Origin: Rhodospirillales bacterium | GTDB taxonomy: Bacteria; Pseudomonadota; Alphaproteobacteria; ATCC43930; CGMCC-115725 | NCBI GenBank assembly: GCA_028288725.1 | Contig: JAQGIC010000037.1 | Coordinates: 1 to 64,000, forward strand | Length of the DNA: 64,000 nucleotides | Direction of reading: 5' to 3' | In this document: positions 34,815 through 44,246 of the stretch, piece after piece | How the letters are laid out: every line of letters starts with the position of its first letter | Position numbering within the stretch: position 1 is the stretch's first letter | Program-made: the position numbers and the translations under genes | The notes under the pieces: generated by a model | The model's input: only the letters and a program-made list of their open reading frames with translations | The model's database searches: none | What the model was told of the DNA's origin: nothing

Positions 34815-34942
34815 CCGTTCCGTCGGCACTCGCCCGGCGCGCGACGAGCCAGCGGTTCTCCAGCCGTTCGATGACATCGCCGATGGTCGAGCGGTCGAAG
34901 GCGATCAGCGCCGACAGCGGCGTCAGCGGCGAGTGTAGAAGC
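34815..34942 (-). pseudogene. MarR-family regulator remnant
   Basis: In one minus-strand frame the segment reads PLTPLSALIAFDRSTIGDVIERLENRWLVARR, which matches the recognition helix and wing of MarR proteins (usual form IGYDRATIGGVVDRLEARGLVRR). About 40 residues remain, without N-terminal dimerisation helices or a start, and the frame runs on into unrelated sequence through the terminator. No intact gene occupies this interval. Interpreted as a decayed gene. Confidence 0.6.
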
Positions 34943-34979
34943 CGCGCCGGTCTGCCGTCCACACCGGGCCGCCACCCGG

Positions 34980-36281
34980 TCAGAACAGGCCGGCGCCGCT
35001 CAACGCGCCGAACACGCCCAGCACGGTCGTCACCGAAACCAGGACCACGACCACGGCATAGTAGGGGCCTTGCAACCGGGCTTCGGCTGGCAGCGCGAAC
35101 CGGGCGAGGGCGACCAGGAAGCCCAGGACCAGCGGCAGAAGCAGCGCGTTCAGGATCTGAACGCCGACGTTGAGCGCGACAAGGTTGGGCCAGAGGAGCA
35201 CGAGCAGCGCGCAACCGACCACGCCTGCGCAATAGATTCCATAGAACCATTTCGCATCCCACGGTCTGAGCTCGAGCGAGCGTTTATAGCCCGCGACCTC
35301 GCCAACGCCCCAGGCGAGCGCCAGCGTGACGACGATGGCCGCGACCATGGCCGCGCCGAGAATCCCGAGCGAGAACACCAGCTTGCCGGCGCCCTGGCCG
35401 AGGAAGGGGACCAGCGCGTTCGCAAGATCACCGACCGTCTGGAGGCCGGGACCGTCGCCGGTGCCGCGCGCCTGCCCGATCGTGGCGGCTGCGGCGACCA
35501 GCACGGCGGCCATGACGAGTTGCGTGATGAAGGCGCCTGCCGCCGTGTCGACGCGGGCTGCGCGCAGATGCTCGGGCCCCAGCCGTTTTTCCGCGATGGC
35601 GCTCTGCTGATAGAACACCATCCAGGGCATGATCACGGCGCCGATGTTGGCGGCGGCCAGATAGGCGTAGTCCTTGTCGGCCCAAGGGATGTCGAATGCG
35701 TTCGCCACCACGGCGCCGGGGCTCGGGCCCGCCCACCAGGCGACGGCGAAAAAGGCGAGTTCGAATAGGCCGAGCGCGATCGCGATCCGTTCGACCCGGC
35801 GATAGGATCCGGTCAGCACCACGCCCAACAGAAGGAGCACGGCCAAGGCCAGGCTCACCGCGCGCGGCAGGCCGTAGAGTTCGCCCACGCCGGCAACGCC
35901 CGACAATTCGGTCACCAGGGCGCCCATGACCGCCACGGTCAGGCCCGCGGCCGAGACCCAGGCCCAGAAGCCGCCGAAGCTGTCGCGGATGAGTTCGCCA
36001 TGGCCGCGCCCGGTGAAGATGCCGAGCCGCACGGTCATCTCCTGAACGACGTAGAGGATCGGCACGAGCAGCAACTGGAGCAGCAGCAGCCGATAGCCCC
36101 ATTGCGCGCCGCTTTGGCCGGCCGTGATGATGCTGCCGACATCGGTATCGGCCAGCATGACCACCAACCCCGGCCCGAACACGGCGGCATAGCGCTTCAC
36201 AGACGAGCCCAAGGCAACCGGCGCCGGCTGCCGGGGGCGGACCCGGCGGCCGCTATCGTCGAATTGGATCATCGTGCCCAT
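34980..36281 (-). CDS. Nramp-family divalent metal transporter (divergent subfamily)
   Basis: 433 residues, about eleven TM segments. Nramp landmarks are present in altered form: the TM1 metal motif, usually DPGN, reads ADTDVGSIITAGQSGAQWGY, and the TM6 motif, usually MPH, reads IMPWMVFYQQSAIAEK. The loop TGRGHGELIRDSFGG is typical of the family. Loss of the canonical Asn and His suggests a different ion preference from MntH. The start may be the ATG at 36281 or the one at 36272. Confidence 0.85.
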   Translation of the reverse strand: MGTMIQFDDSGRRVRPRQPAPVALGSSVKRYAAVFGPGLVVMLADTDVGSIITAGQSGAQWGYRLLLLQLLLVPILYVVQEMTVRLGIFTGRGHGELIRDSFGGFWAWVSAAGLTVAVMGALVTELSGVAGVGELYGLPRAVSLALAVLLLLGVVLTGSYRRVERIAIALGLFELAFFAVAWWAGPSPGAVVANAFDIPWADKDYAYLAAANIGAVIMPWMVFYQQSAIAEKRLGPEHLRAARVDTAAGAFITQLVMAAVLVAAAATIGQARGTGDGPGLQTVGDLANALVPFLGQGAGKLVFSLGILGAAMVAAIVVTLALAWGVGEVAGYKRSLELRPWDAKWFYGIYCAGVVGCALLVLLWPNLVALNVGVQILNALLLPLVLGFLVALARFALPAEARLQGPYYAVVVVLVSVTTVLGVFGALSGAGLF

Positions 36282-36851
36282 CTGCTGTGACTGAGAACTG
36301 TTTGCAAGTAGCGCAGGTGCAAGGGCGGGTCAAGCGCGCGGTCTCGTCGCACCGGCGCGGGCGGCGGGCCATCGTTCGTGATTCGGGGGGGAATTGGCGC
36401 ACCCGACAGGATGCCCATCGGCCCACCGCTCAAGCCGCGCGGATACGACAGTGTCGAATTCGCCGGCACGTAATGCGACAGAAAATGAAAGATTTCATCG
36501 GATTTGTTATTTTAATTTTTATGAACCTGTCCAATTGAAACTAACATCTTATTGTATGCGTGGAGAGCGGGGGCAAATTCCGTCTATATTCTATTAGTAA
36601 TTGTCGGAAATACAATGGAACGACGCAATATTTATACTGCAAGAAAACAATGCGGCGCTGATTTCACCGCTTCTCTTCGCGAGAAGGCGTGAGACCTGTG
36701 GTCGCATCCCGGGACGAAAGTCAAAATGTCCCATGGGCCGGGCAGGATTGGACCAAACATCATAACGTCACCGCTGTGATTACGCTGGCCGCACTATGGC
36801 GGCCGATCGTCTGGGCAGCCGGTTCCGAATAGGCGAACTGGGAAAGAACTG
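36282..36851. other. Gene-free stretch with an AT-rich island
   Basis: 570 nt without a credible gene. The section from about 36480 to 36650 is strikingly AT-rich against the GC-rich surroundings (runs such as TTGTTATTTTAATTTTTATG). It contains a small dyad ATTGT-N7-ACAAT (36600-36616) and a hairpin CTTCTC-TTCGC-GAGAAG (36670-36686). It may hold promoters for the Nramp gene (leftward) and the secreted-protein gene (rightward). The short ORFs in the track here show no coding bias. Confidence 0.6.
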
Positions 36852-37424
36852 ATGACGAAGAGACGGCTCCTTCTGGGATGCGCCATGGTGGTTGCGTTCA
36901 CCGCCATGGGCGGAACGCAGGCTTTGGCGGCGGGCGACGGCCAATCTTCGGCACCGAAAACCTTCAGCGTTTCGGTCAAAGGCTGGGTACCCGGGTTCGG
37001 GCGCGGCGAGCTTGAACCCTTCATCGCAAAGGAGATGGATCAGGCGGCGGTCGCCGGCTGGCATTTCATCCCGGCGCCGGCCGACGCGGCGGCCGCACCC
37101 GACCGCGTCGAATGGCGATTCAAGCCGAACCGCTACGCAGGCGGACTGACCTATCGTCGTACGGGAATCGTGCGGCGGATTGACAGGATCTTCGGTAAGC
37201 ATCGATTGGTCAGCGTCGAGGCCCGGCTTTATCGGAATGGCGAGTATGAGCTGCGCGAATCGGCGCAACCGACCATCCAGGGCGGCCCGCGCGATGCCGA
37301 TCTCCAGAAGCAGATCATGGACATGACCCGGTCGCTCGAAAGCGCCTCCAACCCCGGTGTCGAGCCGAATTCTGATCCGCTGCCGGCCTCGAACGTCGCA
37401 GACCTGGTCATGCCTTCGCACTGA
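36852..37424 (+). CDS. Secreted protein of unknown function
   Basis: 190 residues. A signal peptide (LLLGCAMVVAFTAMGGTQALAA) is followed by a soluble mature domain with FSVSVKGWVPGFGRGELEPFIAKEM and basic central strands (IVRRIDRIFGKHRLVSVEARLYRNGEYEL). The Cys in LLLGC is not followed by a proper lipobox context, so periplasmic export is more likely than lipidation. Stands alone on the plus strand; the next gene converges. No family recognised. Confidence 0.75.
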   Translation: MTKRRLLLGCAMVVAFTAMGGTQALAAGDGQSSAPKTFSVSVKGWVPGFGRGELEPFIAKEMDQAAVAGWHFIPAPADAAAAPDRVEWRFKPNRYAGGLTYRRTGIVRRIDRIFGKHRLVSVEARLYRNGEYELRESAQPTIQGGPRDADLQKQIMDMTRSLESASNPGVEPNSDPLPASNVADLVMPSH

Positions 37425-37443
37425 CGCGCCCGGGCCAGTCCGA

Positions 37444-38352
37444 TCACCCCGCTGTCTTCGCGACCCGTATCACCAGCTCGCGCAGCCAGCGGTGCGCGTG
37501 GACTCCGCTGACCCGGCGGTGCCACAGCATGGCGGTGGTCAGGTTCGGCGACGGAAACGGCAACGACAGGATCGTCAGCGACGCGAGCCGCGAGAACTCC
37601 CGCGCCGCCCGCTCGCTGATGACGGCGATCATGTCCGATTGGAGCAGGGCCGCCCATGTGGCCAGCAGCGGTGCACGCAGCGCCACCCGCCGCGACAGGC
37701 CTTCGCGGGCGAGCGCTTCGTCGACGAACGCTATCCCTTCGCCCGAGGAGGTGATTACCAGGTGAGGCGCCGCGGCGAAAGTCGCCATGGTCAACGCTCC
37801 TTGTGCTTCCGCCGGATGTCCGCGACGCATGAGCACCACGAAGCGATCATGAAGCAGGCGGACGTCGCTGAAGCGGTCCCCCGGCGCCGCGGTCGCGCCG
37901 ATCGCGAGCGCGAGGTCGCCGCGATCGAGCTGTTCGGCGAGATCCAGTGTCCCGCTCGGCCGGAAGTCCAGGACGACACCAGGTGCCTCGGCGGCAGCCG
38001 CGGCGGCGAGGGGGGCTGCCAGCACCAAGGCCGCGTGGTTGTTCACCGCAATCGCAAAACGCCGCTCGGCCGTCGCAGGCATAAAGGATGCTGCGCTATC
38101 GAGTGTCGTCCGTAACCGCTGAAGCGCCGCCCGAACGCCGTCCGCCAGGTTTTCCGCCTGAGGCGTCGGCGCCATGCCCTCGGGGGTGCGGATGAAGAGA
38201 TCGTCCTGCAGCGCATGGCGAAGCCGGGTCAGCGCATGGCTCAGCGCCGGCTGGGCCATGTTGAGGCGGGCCGCCGCCTTGGTGACGCTCCGTTCCTGCA
38301 TCACGGCGTCGAACACGACCAGAAGGTTGAGGTCAAGCGAGCGCAGGTTCAC
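37444..38352 (-). CDS. LysR-family regulator (NodD/NahR-like)
   Basis: 302 residues from a GTG at 38352; the track's 557-residue version adds a long shadow. N-terminus NLRSLDLNLLVVFDAVMQERSVTKAAARLNMAQPALSHALTRLR is typical of the NodD/NahR/SyrM branch. The effector domain follows. It is divergent from the hydrolase-like gene and RND pump genes at 38497-43700 and is their likely regulator. Confidence 0.9.
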   Translation of the reverse strand: MNLRSLDLNLLVVFDAVMQERSVTKAAARLNMAQPALSHALTRLRHALQDDLFIRTPEGMAPTPQAENLADGVRAALQRLRTTLDSAASFMPATAERRFAIAVNNHAALVLAAPLAAAAAAEAPGVVLDFRPSGTLDLAEQLDRGDLALAIGATAAPGDRFSDVRLLHDRFVVLMRRGHPAEAQGALTMATFAAAPHLVITSSGEGIAFVDEALAREGLSRRVALRAPLLATWAALLQSDMIAVISERAAREFSRLASLTILSLPFPSPNLTTAMLWHRRVSGVHAHRWLRELVIRVAKTAG

Positions 38353-38496
38353 GTGACGACACTCCGGGCGCGAAAGGCGCCTGCGGCCGGACGATAGCAC
38401 GGTTCTATGCCGGCCAGGCATATCGCAGTGCCGAGCATACATTGGAAGTCCCGCTGCCGCCGGTCCATCTTCGGGGCCTGCGGATGGAGGCGGGCG

Positions 38497-39165
38497 ATGG
38501 AATGCTGGCAGAAGACGACGCTCGGCTGGATCGGTGGGCGATCCGATCAGACGCGTCCGGAATTGCTGGTCGTCGTCCTGGCTGACGAAACGACCCCCGC
38601 TGGCGTCATGCGGGATGTGGTCACGGCATGGTCCGCGACGCTGCCGCGGACACTCTTCCTGATTTTCGACCGCGTCGCCGACCGGTTCGGCATCGAATCC
38701 TGGCTGACGACAGCGCTTGAAGAGGCAGGCTTGCCGCCCAGCAGGCTGCTGCTCGTCGGCGTGAGAGACGCCGGGAGCTTTGGTCTGACGATCGCGCTCA
38801 CGGCACGTCATGCCGGCTTCGCGGGCTTGCTGGCCTATGACGCAATCCTGGAGGGGATTGCAGATCAGGCCGGGCCGGCGTGGCGGCCCAAGATCCGCCT
38901 CATCGGCCGCAATGGCGAAGGCCGTTCCAACGATGATCTGTTTGCCCGCATGATCCACGAGCTGAGCGCGTTCGGACTGGACGTCCGGGGAACCCTGCTG
39001 CTCGATCCGGGGTGGACACCGTCGTCGATCAGGATCGGAGCGTCCTATCTGGCCGAGCTCTCGGCCGCGGCTCTGGGTGTTCCGCGTTCCGGCGGCGACA
39101 GCGGTTCCTCGACCCAATCGGGCTCGCGACAGCCGCCGAACATCGCCCCGGCGCGGCCTCGATGA
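38497..39165 (+). CDS. Alpha/beta-hydrolase-like protein lacking catalytic residues
   Basis: 222 residues from the ATG at 38497 behind GGAGGCGGGCG; the track start adds 30 upstream residues. The fold resembles phospholipase/carboxylesterase proteins (LLVVVLADE, FLIFDRVADRFGIESWL, LLAYDAIL). Aligned by eye to the usual GFSQGGSLAL nucleophile elbow, it reads GVRDAGSFGL, so Ser becomes Arg, and the expected C-terminal catalytic His region reads PGWTPSSIRIG. It is therefore probably not an esterase. The gene precedes the RND permease by about 130 nt in the same orientation. Confidence 0.65.
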   Translation: MECWQKTTLGWIGGRSDQTRPELLVVVLADETTPAGVMRDVVTAWSATLPRTLFLIFDRVADRFGIESWLTTALEEAGLPPSRLLLVGVRDAGSFGLTIALTARHAGFAGLLAYDAILEGIADQAGPAWRPKIRLIGRNGEGRSNDDLFARMIHELSAFGLDVRGTLLLDPGWTPSSIRIGASYLAELSAAALGVPRSGGDSGSSTQSGSRQPPNIAPARPR

Positions 39166-39298
39166 TCAAACCGCTCCCGAACTCTGGACTGTCCCGTCTG
39201 TGCGCCCTCGCGGCGGCCCGGTCGATGCGGCGGTCGGCAGTCCATGGGCTTGCCGGCATGAAACGACGGCCCTCGGGGCCATTGCCCAGGAGCCTCCC

Positions 39299-42200
39299 AT
39301 GATCCGTATCGTCAAGATCGCGCTCCACCGTCCTTACACGTTCGTCGTGATGGCGGTGCTAATCCTCATCTTCGGCACGGTTTCGGCGTTGCGGACGCCG
39401 ACCGACATCTTCCCGAACATCGACATTCCGGTGATCAGCGTCGTCTTCTCCTATAACGGCCTACCGCCGGACGACATGTCGGGGCGAATCGTCTCGTTCT
39501 ATGAACGTGCGCTCAGCCAGACGGTCAACGATATCGAGCATGTCGAATCCCAGTCGATCCCGAACTACGGCGTCGTCAAGATTTTCTTTCAGCCGACCGT
39601 CAACATCAACGCGGCCTTGGCTCAGGTCACCAGTCTGTCCCAGACCGTGTTGAAACAGATGCCGGCCGGTATCACGCCTCCATTGATCCTCAGCTTCAAC
39701 GCATCAAGCGTGCCGGTCCTCCAACTCGCTCTCTCCAGCGAGACGCTCTCCGAGACCAAGCTCTACGATTACGGGACGAGCTTCATCCGGCCGCAGCTGA
39801 CGTCGGTTCCGGGCGCCGCCATCCCTCTGCCCTATGGCGGCAAGGTTCGCCAAGTCCAGGCCGATCTCAACCAGCAGGCGCTGCACAGCTACGGCATTTC
39901 GGCGAACGACGTGGTCGGCGCCCTGTCGCTTCAGAACCTGATCACACCGGTCGGCACCCAAAAGATCGGCAAGCGCGAATACACGGTCAATCTGAACGAC
40001 TCGCCCAAGGAGATCGAGGCCTTCAACAATCTTCCGATCAAGAAGGTCAACGGTACGATCGTCTATATGCGCGACGTCGCCTATGTGCATGACGGCAGTC
40101 CGCCGCAAACCAGCGTCGTCCACGTCAACGGCAAGAGCGCCGTACTGCTGGGCGTCGTGAAATCCGGCTCGGCTTCGACGCTCGATATCATCTCGGGCAT
40201 CAAAAAATTACTGCCCCATGTCGCCGAGGGCCTGCCGGCAAGCCTGCATCTGACCGCCGTCGGCGATCAGTCGGGTTACGTGACCAGCGCCGTGTCCGAC
40301 GTCATCCGCGAGGGCCTTATTGCCGGCGCGTTGACCGCCATGATGATCCTGCTGTTCCTCGGCAGCTGGCGATCGACCTTGATCATCACCGTCTCGATCC
40401 CACTCGCCGTCCTGTCGGCCGTTACAGCTCTTTCCGTGCTGGGCGAGACGATCAACGTCATGACGCTGGGCGGCCTTGCGCTTGCTGTCGGCATTCTGGT
40501 CGACGATGCGACGGTGACGATTGAGAACATCAACCGCCATCTGGAACTGGGCGACGAGCTCGAAACCGCGATCGTGAGCGGCGCGCGTCAGATCATCGTG
40601 CCGGCCACCGTCTCGCTGTTCTGCATCTGCATCGCGTTCCTGCCGATGTTCGGCCTGGGCGGCGTCGCGGGCTATCTGTTCCGTCCGCTCGCGGAAGCGG
40701 TCATCTTCTCCCTGATCGCCTCCTACGCCCTGACTTACACACTGGTGCCGACGATGGCGCATTTTCTCCTGCGCCATCAGGTCCATCAGCCGGCGGGCCG
40801 GAGCCGCAATCCCTTGGTTCGGTTCCAGCAGGGATTCGAACGCCGCTTCGAGCGGGTGCGTGCGGGTTATGAAAGCCTTCTGCAACTGGCTTTGCAGAAC
40901 CGCGGCAAGATGATCGCCGGCGTGCTGGGCGTCAGCCTGCTCTCTCTGGGGCTCACCCCGGTTCTGGGCGAGAATTTCTTCCCTGCCGTCGATGGAGGTC
41001 AGATCAAGCTCCATGTCCGTGCGGCGACCGGAACCCGGATCGAAGAAACCACCAAGCTGTCGGACGAGGTAAGCGCACTGATCCAAAAGGTCATTCCGGC
41101 CGATGAGATCGACGGCGTGGTGGTCAACGCAGGCATCACCGCCAGCGGCATCAACACCGCCTACAACAACTCGGGCACGATCGGCGTGGAAGATGCCGAT
41201 GTCCTGGTCAGCCTCAAACCGAACCATGCGCCGACCGACGGTTACATCAAGACCTTGCGCGAGCAGCTGCCCCTCCGGTTTCCCGGCAACACCTTCTCCT
41301 TCCTGCCGGCCGATATCGTCGGCCAGGTCCTGAATTTCGGCGCGCCCGCCCCAATCGATCTGCAACTCGTCGGGAACGATATCCAGGCGAATCGGAAATA
41401 CGCCGACGACCTTCTGGCGAGAGTCCGTCGCGTTCCCGGCATCGCCGATGCGCGGATCCAGCAGGCCTTCGATCAACCGACCTTGAACGTCAATTTCGAC
41501 CGATCTCTCGGAGACCTGGTCGGTCTCAACGAGCGGGACGCGGCGACGACTCTGCTCGACACGCTTTCAGGTAGCTCGCAGACCGCGCCGACCTATTGGC
41601 TCAACCGCAAGACCGGCGTGTCCTATGCGGTCTCGATCCAGACACCGCCGCGCGACCTCACGAGCATGAGCGGTCTTCAGAACGTGCCGCTGACCGCCGG
41701 CACCAGTGCGGACAGCAGCTCGCAATTGCTGGGCGGGCTGGCGACGATCGATCGGGAGCCCAGCGACGCCATCGTCTCGCACTACAATGTCAGGACCGCC
41801 ATCGATATTTACGCAACGACCCAGGGCCGCGATCTGGGCGCCGTCGCTGCTGACATCCGCCAGATCATGCGGGACACGGCCCACGATCTGCCGCGGGGTG
41901 CCGATCTCGACCTGCGCGGGCAAATCGCGACGATGGCGAGCGCCTACCAGCAGCTGTTTACCGGCCTCGCCTTCGCGATCGTGCTGATCTACCTGCTGAT
42001 CGTGGTTAATTTCCAGTCCTGGCTTGACCCGTTCGTCATCATCATGGCCCTGCCGAGCGCTCTTGCGGGCATCGTCTGGATGCTGTTCACGACCGGCACG
42101 ACGCTGTCCGTTCCGGCCTTGACCGGCGCCATCATGTGTATGGGGGTCGCGACCGCGAACAGCGTGCTGGTGATCAGTTTCGCACGCGAACGGCTTGCCG

Positions 42201-42475
42201 CCGGCGCCGATGCGGTCACAGCGGCGCTCGAGGCGGGTGCCACCCGTTTCCGCCCCGTGCTGATGACGGCCCTGGCGATGATAATCGGCATGCTGCCGAT
42301 GGCGATCGAGCCGGGCCAGAACGCGCCGCTCGGCCGCGCCGTGATCGGGGGCCTGCTGTTCGCGAGCTGTGCGACCCTTCTCTTCGTGCCCGTCCTCTTC
42401 AGCCTTGTCCATTCCCGCGATCGCAAGCCGCCGCAGACGCTGGCGCCCGCCAATGGAGCCTCGACCCATGGCTGA
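39299..42475 (+). CDS. RND efflux permease
   Basis: 1058 residues from the ATG at 39299 with CAGGAG 6 nt upstream; the track's first 74 residues are shadow. Twelve TM helices in two halves with large periplasmic loops, beginning MIRIVKIALHRPYTFVVMAVLIL and PTDIFPNIDIPVISV. The TM4 proton-relay Asp pair is in GILVDDATVTIENINRH. Typical of the HAE1/AcrB-like class rather than heavy-metal CusA. It forms a pump with the membrane fusion protein encoded next (8-nt overlap). No TolC-type outer-membrane gene is adjacent. Confidence 0.93.
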   Translation: MIRIVKIALHRPYTFVVMAVLILIFGTVSALRTPTDIFPNIDIPVISVVFSYNGLPPDDMSGRIVSFYERALSQTVNDIEHVESQSIPNYGVVKIFFQPTVNINAALAQVTSLSQTVLKQMPAGITPPLILSFNASSVPVLQLALSSETLSETKLYDYGTSFIRPQLTSVPGAAIPLPYGGKVRQVQADLNQQALHSYGISANDVVGALSLQNLITPVGTQKIGKREYTVNLNDSPKEIEAFNNLPIKKVNGTIVYMRDVAYVHDGSPPQTSVVHVNGKSAVLLGVVKSGSASTLDIISGIKKLLPHVAEGLPASLHLTAVGDQSGYVTSAVSDVIREGLIAGALTAMMILLFLGSWRSTLIITVSIPLAVLSAVTALSVLGETINVMTLGGLALAVGILVDDATVTIENINRHLELGDELETAIVSGARQIIVPATVSLFCICIAFLPMFGLGGVAGYLFRPLAEAVIFSLIASYALTYTLVPTMAHFLLRHQVHQPAGRSRNPLVRFQQGFERRFERVRAGYESLLQLALQNRGKMIAGVLGVSLLSLGLTPVLGENFFPAVDGGQIKLHVRAATGTRIEETTKLSDEVSALIQKVIPADEIDGVVVNAGITASGINTAYNNSGTIGVEDADVLVSLKPNHAPTDGYIKTLREQLPLRFPGNTFSFLPADIVGQVLNFGAPAPIDLQLVGNDIQANRKYADDLLARVRRVPGIADARIQQAFDQPTLNVNFDRSLGDLVGLNERDAATTLLDTLSGSSQTAPTYWLNRKTGVSYAVSIQTPPRDLTSMSGLQNVPLTAGTSADSSSQLLGGLATIDREPSDAIVSHYNVRTAIDIYATTQGRDLGAVAADIRQIMRDTAHDLPRGADLDLRGQIATMASAYQQLFTGLAFAIVLIYLLIVVNFQSWLDPFVIIMALPSALAGIVWMLFTTGTTLSVPALTGAIMCMGVATANSVLVISFARERLAAGADAVTAALEAGATRFRPVLMTALAMIIGMLPMAIEPGQNAPLGRAVIGGLLFASCATLLFVPVLFSLVHSRDRKPPQTLAPANGASTHG

Positions 42476-43700
42476 TCTAATTCATCGCCCGCGGGAAGAG
42501 CCCATTTCCGCAAAGATCATCGACACGCGCCAGCCCCACCGCCTTCGAGTGGTGGGCGGACTGGTTATCATCCTCGCCGGGGCGGTCGTCGCTATCGGTC
42601 TCTACGAGCGCGCAGATTCCAAGTCCGCGCTCGTCCGGTGGACCGACCAGCAAGCCGTCCCGACCGTGATGCTTGCCAAGATCGACACGGGCGCCGCCGT
42701 CCGGCCCTTGTCGCTTCCCGGAGCGATCCAGGCCGACAACAGCGCCGCCCTCTATGCTCGTGTCAGCGGCTATCTTCGAAGCTGGAGCTCGGATATCGGC
42801 GCTCACGTCGCGGCCGGCCAAGTTCTGGCGACGATCGACACGCCGGATCTCGACCAGCAGCTGGATCAAGGCAAGGCCGATCTCGCCAGTGCCGAGGCCG
42901 CCGAACAGCTTGCGGACCTGACCGCCAAGCGGTGGCAAACGCTCGTGGCCTCGCAGTCGGTGGCGCAGCAGGCCGTCGACGAGAAGATTGGGGATGCGGT
43001 GGCCAAGAAAGCGGTCGCCGAGGCCGCCCGGGCCAATGTGCGGCGGCTGGAAGCGCTTGCAAGCTTCAAGCAAATCGTGGCGCCGTTTGACGGGGTCATC
43101 ACCGCCCGCAAAACCGACATCGGCGCCCTGATCAATGCGGGCAGCGGCGGCACCACGCAGCAGCTGTTCGAAATCGCGGACCTGCGTAAGGTCCGGATCT
43201 ACGTTCAGGTGCCGCAGGCCTTCACCGCCGACCTTCGCCCGGGGCTGAAGGCGACGTTCGACCTGCCGCAATATCCTGGCCAGCAATTCGACGCGACGCT
43301 GGTCAGCACCTCCCAGGCGGTCGCGCTCAATTCCCGCAGCATGCAGGTCGAACTCCAGGCCGACAACGCCACCGGCAAGCTATCGGCGGGTGCCTATTGC
43401 GACGTGCATTTCCAGGTGCCGAACGATCCGAGCGTCCTGCGTCTGCCGGCGACGGCACTGGTGCCCAACAGCCAAGGGGTCGACGTTGCCGTCGTGGGCG
43501 CCGACGACAAGGTGGCCCTGACCCCGGTCAAACTCGGGCGGGATTTCGGTGAAAACGTCGAGGTGGTCAGCGGATTGCGGGCCACAGACCGCGTCATCGA
43601 CAGCCCGTCCCAAACGATCCGGACCGGCGATCCGGTTCGGATCGTTTCAACGACCGCTTCAAGCGAGACCGAAGGCCCGCCGCAAGGGAAGGGGAGATAG
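42468..43700 (+). CDS. RND membrane fusion protein (HlyD/AcrA family)
   Basis: 410 residues from the ATG at 42468, behind GGAG with a 9-nt gap. One N-terminal TM anchor (LRVVGGLVIILAGAVVAIGLYE), lipoyl-like half motifs (ALYARVSGYLRSWSSDIGAHVAAGQVLATIDTP and VAPFDGVITARKTDIGALI), an alpha-hairpin between them and a beta-barrel domain. Overlaps the permease gene by 8 nt. It is anchored by a TM helix rather than a lipid. Confidence 0.92.
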   Translation: MADLIHRPREEPISAKIIDTRQPHRLRVVGGLVIILAGAVVAIGLYERADSKSALVRWTDQQAVPTVMLAKIDTGAAVRPLSLPGAIQADNSAALYARVSGYLRSWSSDIGAHVAAGQVLATIDTPDLDQQLDQGKADLASAEAAEQLADLTAKRWQTLVASQSVAQQAVDEKIGDAVAKKAVAEAARANVRRLEALASFKQIVAPFDGVITARKTDIGALINAGSGGTTQQLFEIADLRKVRIYVQVPQAFTADLRPGLKATFDLPQYPGQQFDATLVSTSQAVALNSRSMQVELQADNATGKLSAGAYCDVHFQVPNDPSVLRLPATALVPNSQGVDVAVVGADDKVALTPVKLGRDFGENVEVVSGLRATDRVIDSPSQTIRTGDPVRIVSTTASSETEGPPQGKGR

Positions 43701-43754
43701 CCCATGTCGCCCCAACGCCTCAGCACCCATCTTCCGAAGAAAGGATCGAACACG

Positions 43755-44246
43755 ATGATACGCCATGCCATTTTGAGCCTTGCGGCTGGGGCGACCACCC
43801 TCGCACTCGTCGGATATGCCAGTTCCCGCGCGGCGACGCCCGTGGACAATTCGCCCGTTTATCGGCCGGTCACGAGCGATCTCATGAACGAGGTCATTCA
43901 GCCACGGCATATCAAGCTATGGCTCGCCGGCAAGGCTGGAAACTGGACCTTCGCGGAATACGAGCGCCACAATCTGCAGGGCGCCTTCAACCGCATGGCC
44001 ATCGCAATCCCCACCTATAAGGGAACGCAAGTGACTGACATGCTTGACGCCTTCGTCAAGCAGCCGTTTGCAGACCTGGACTCGGCGATCAAGGCGAAGG
44101 ACCAAGTCGCGTTCACCAAGGCCTACGGTGCGCTGACCGACGGCTGCAACAGCTGTCATCTGAGCACGGATCACGCCATGGCCGTCATCAAGACGCCGAA
44201 CGCGGCCGCATTCCCGGACCAGGAGTTCGCTCCGCCGAAGCCATAG
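43755..44246 (+). CDS. Exported cytochrome c with C-terminal heme site
   Basis: 163 residues from the ATG at 43755 (signal peptide MIRHAILSLAAGATTLAL); an upstream ATG at 43704 with a good GGGGAG is also possible and would give a longer n-region. Single heme motif DGCNSCHLSTDH about 35 residues from the C-terminus, as in class II (c'/c556-like) cytochromes. It follows the efflux genes and precedes the formate dehydrogenase cluster by 250 nt. Its electron partner is not evident. Confidence 0.82.
   Translation: MIRHAILSLAAGATTLALVGYASSRAATPVDNSPVYRPVTSDLMNEVIQPRHIKLWLAGKAGNWTFAEYERHNLQGAFNRMAIAIPTYKGTQVTDMLDAFVKQPFADLDSAIKAKDQVAFTKAYGALTDGCNSCHLSTDHAMAVIKTPNAAAFPDQEFAPPKP

Noticed and set aside
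34585-35262. 225-residue minus-strand ORF as an intact gene
   Set aside because: Only the about 40-residue MarR-like piece is recognisable; the rest overlaps the Nramp gene in another frame and crosses the terminator.
36670-36686. Hairpin CTTCTC-TTCGC-GAGAAG as a terminator
   Set aside because: Short stem, no U-run and no gene ending nearby.
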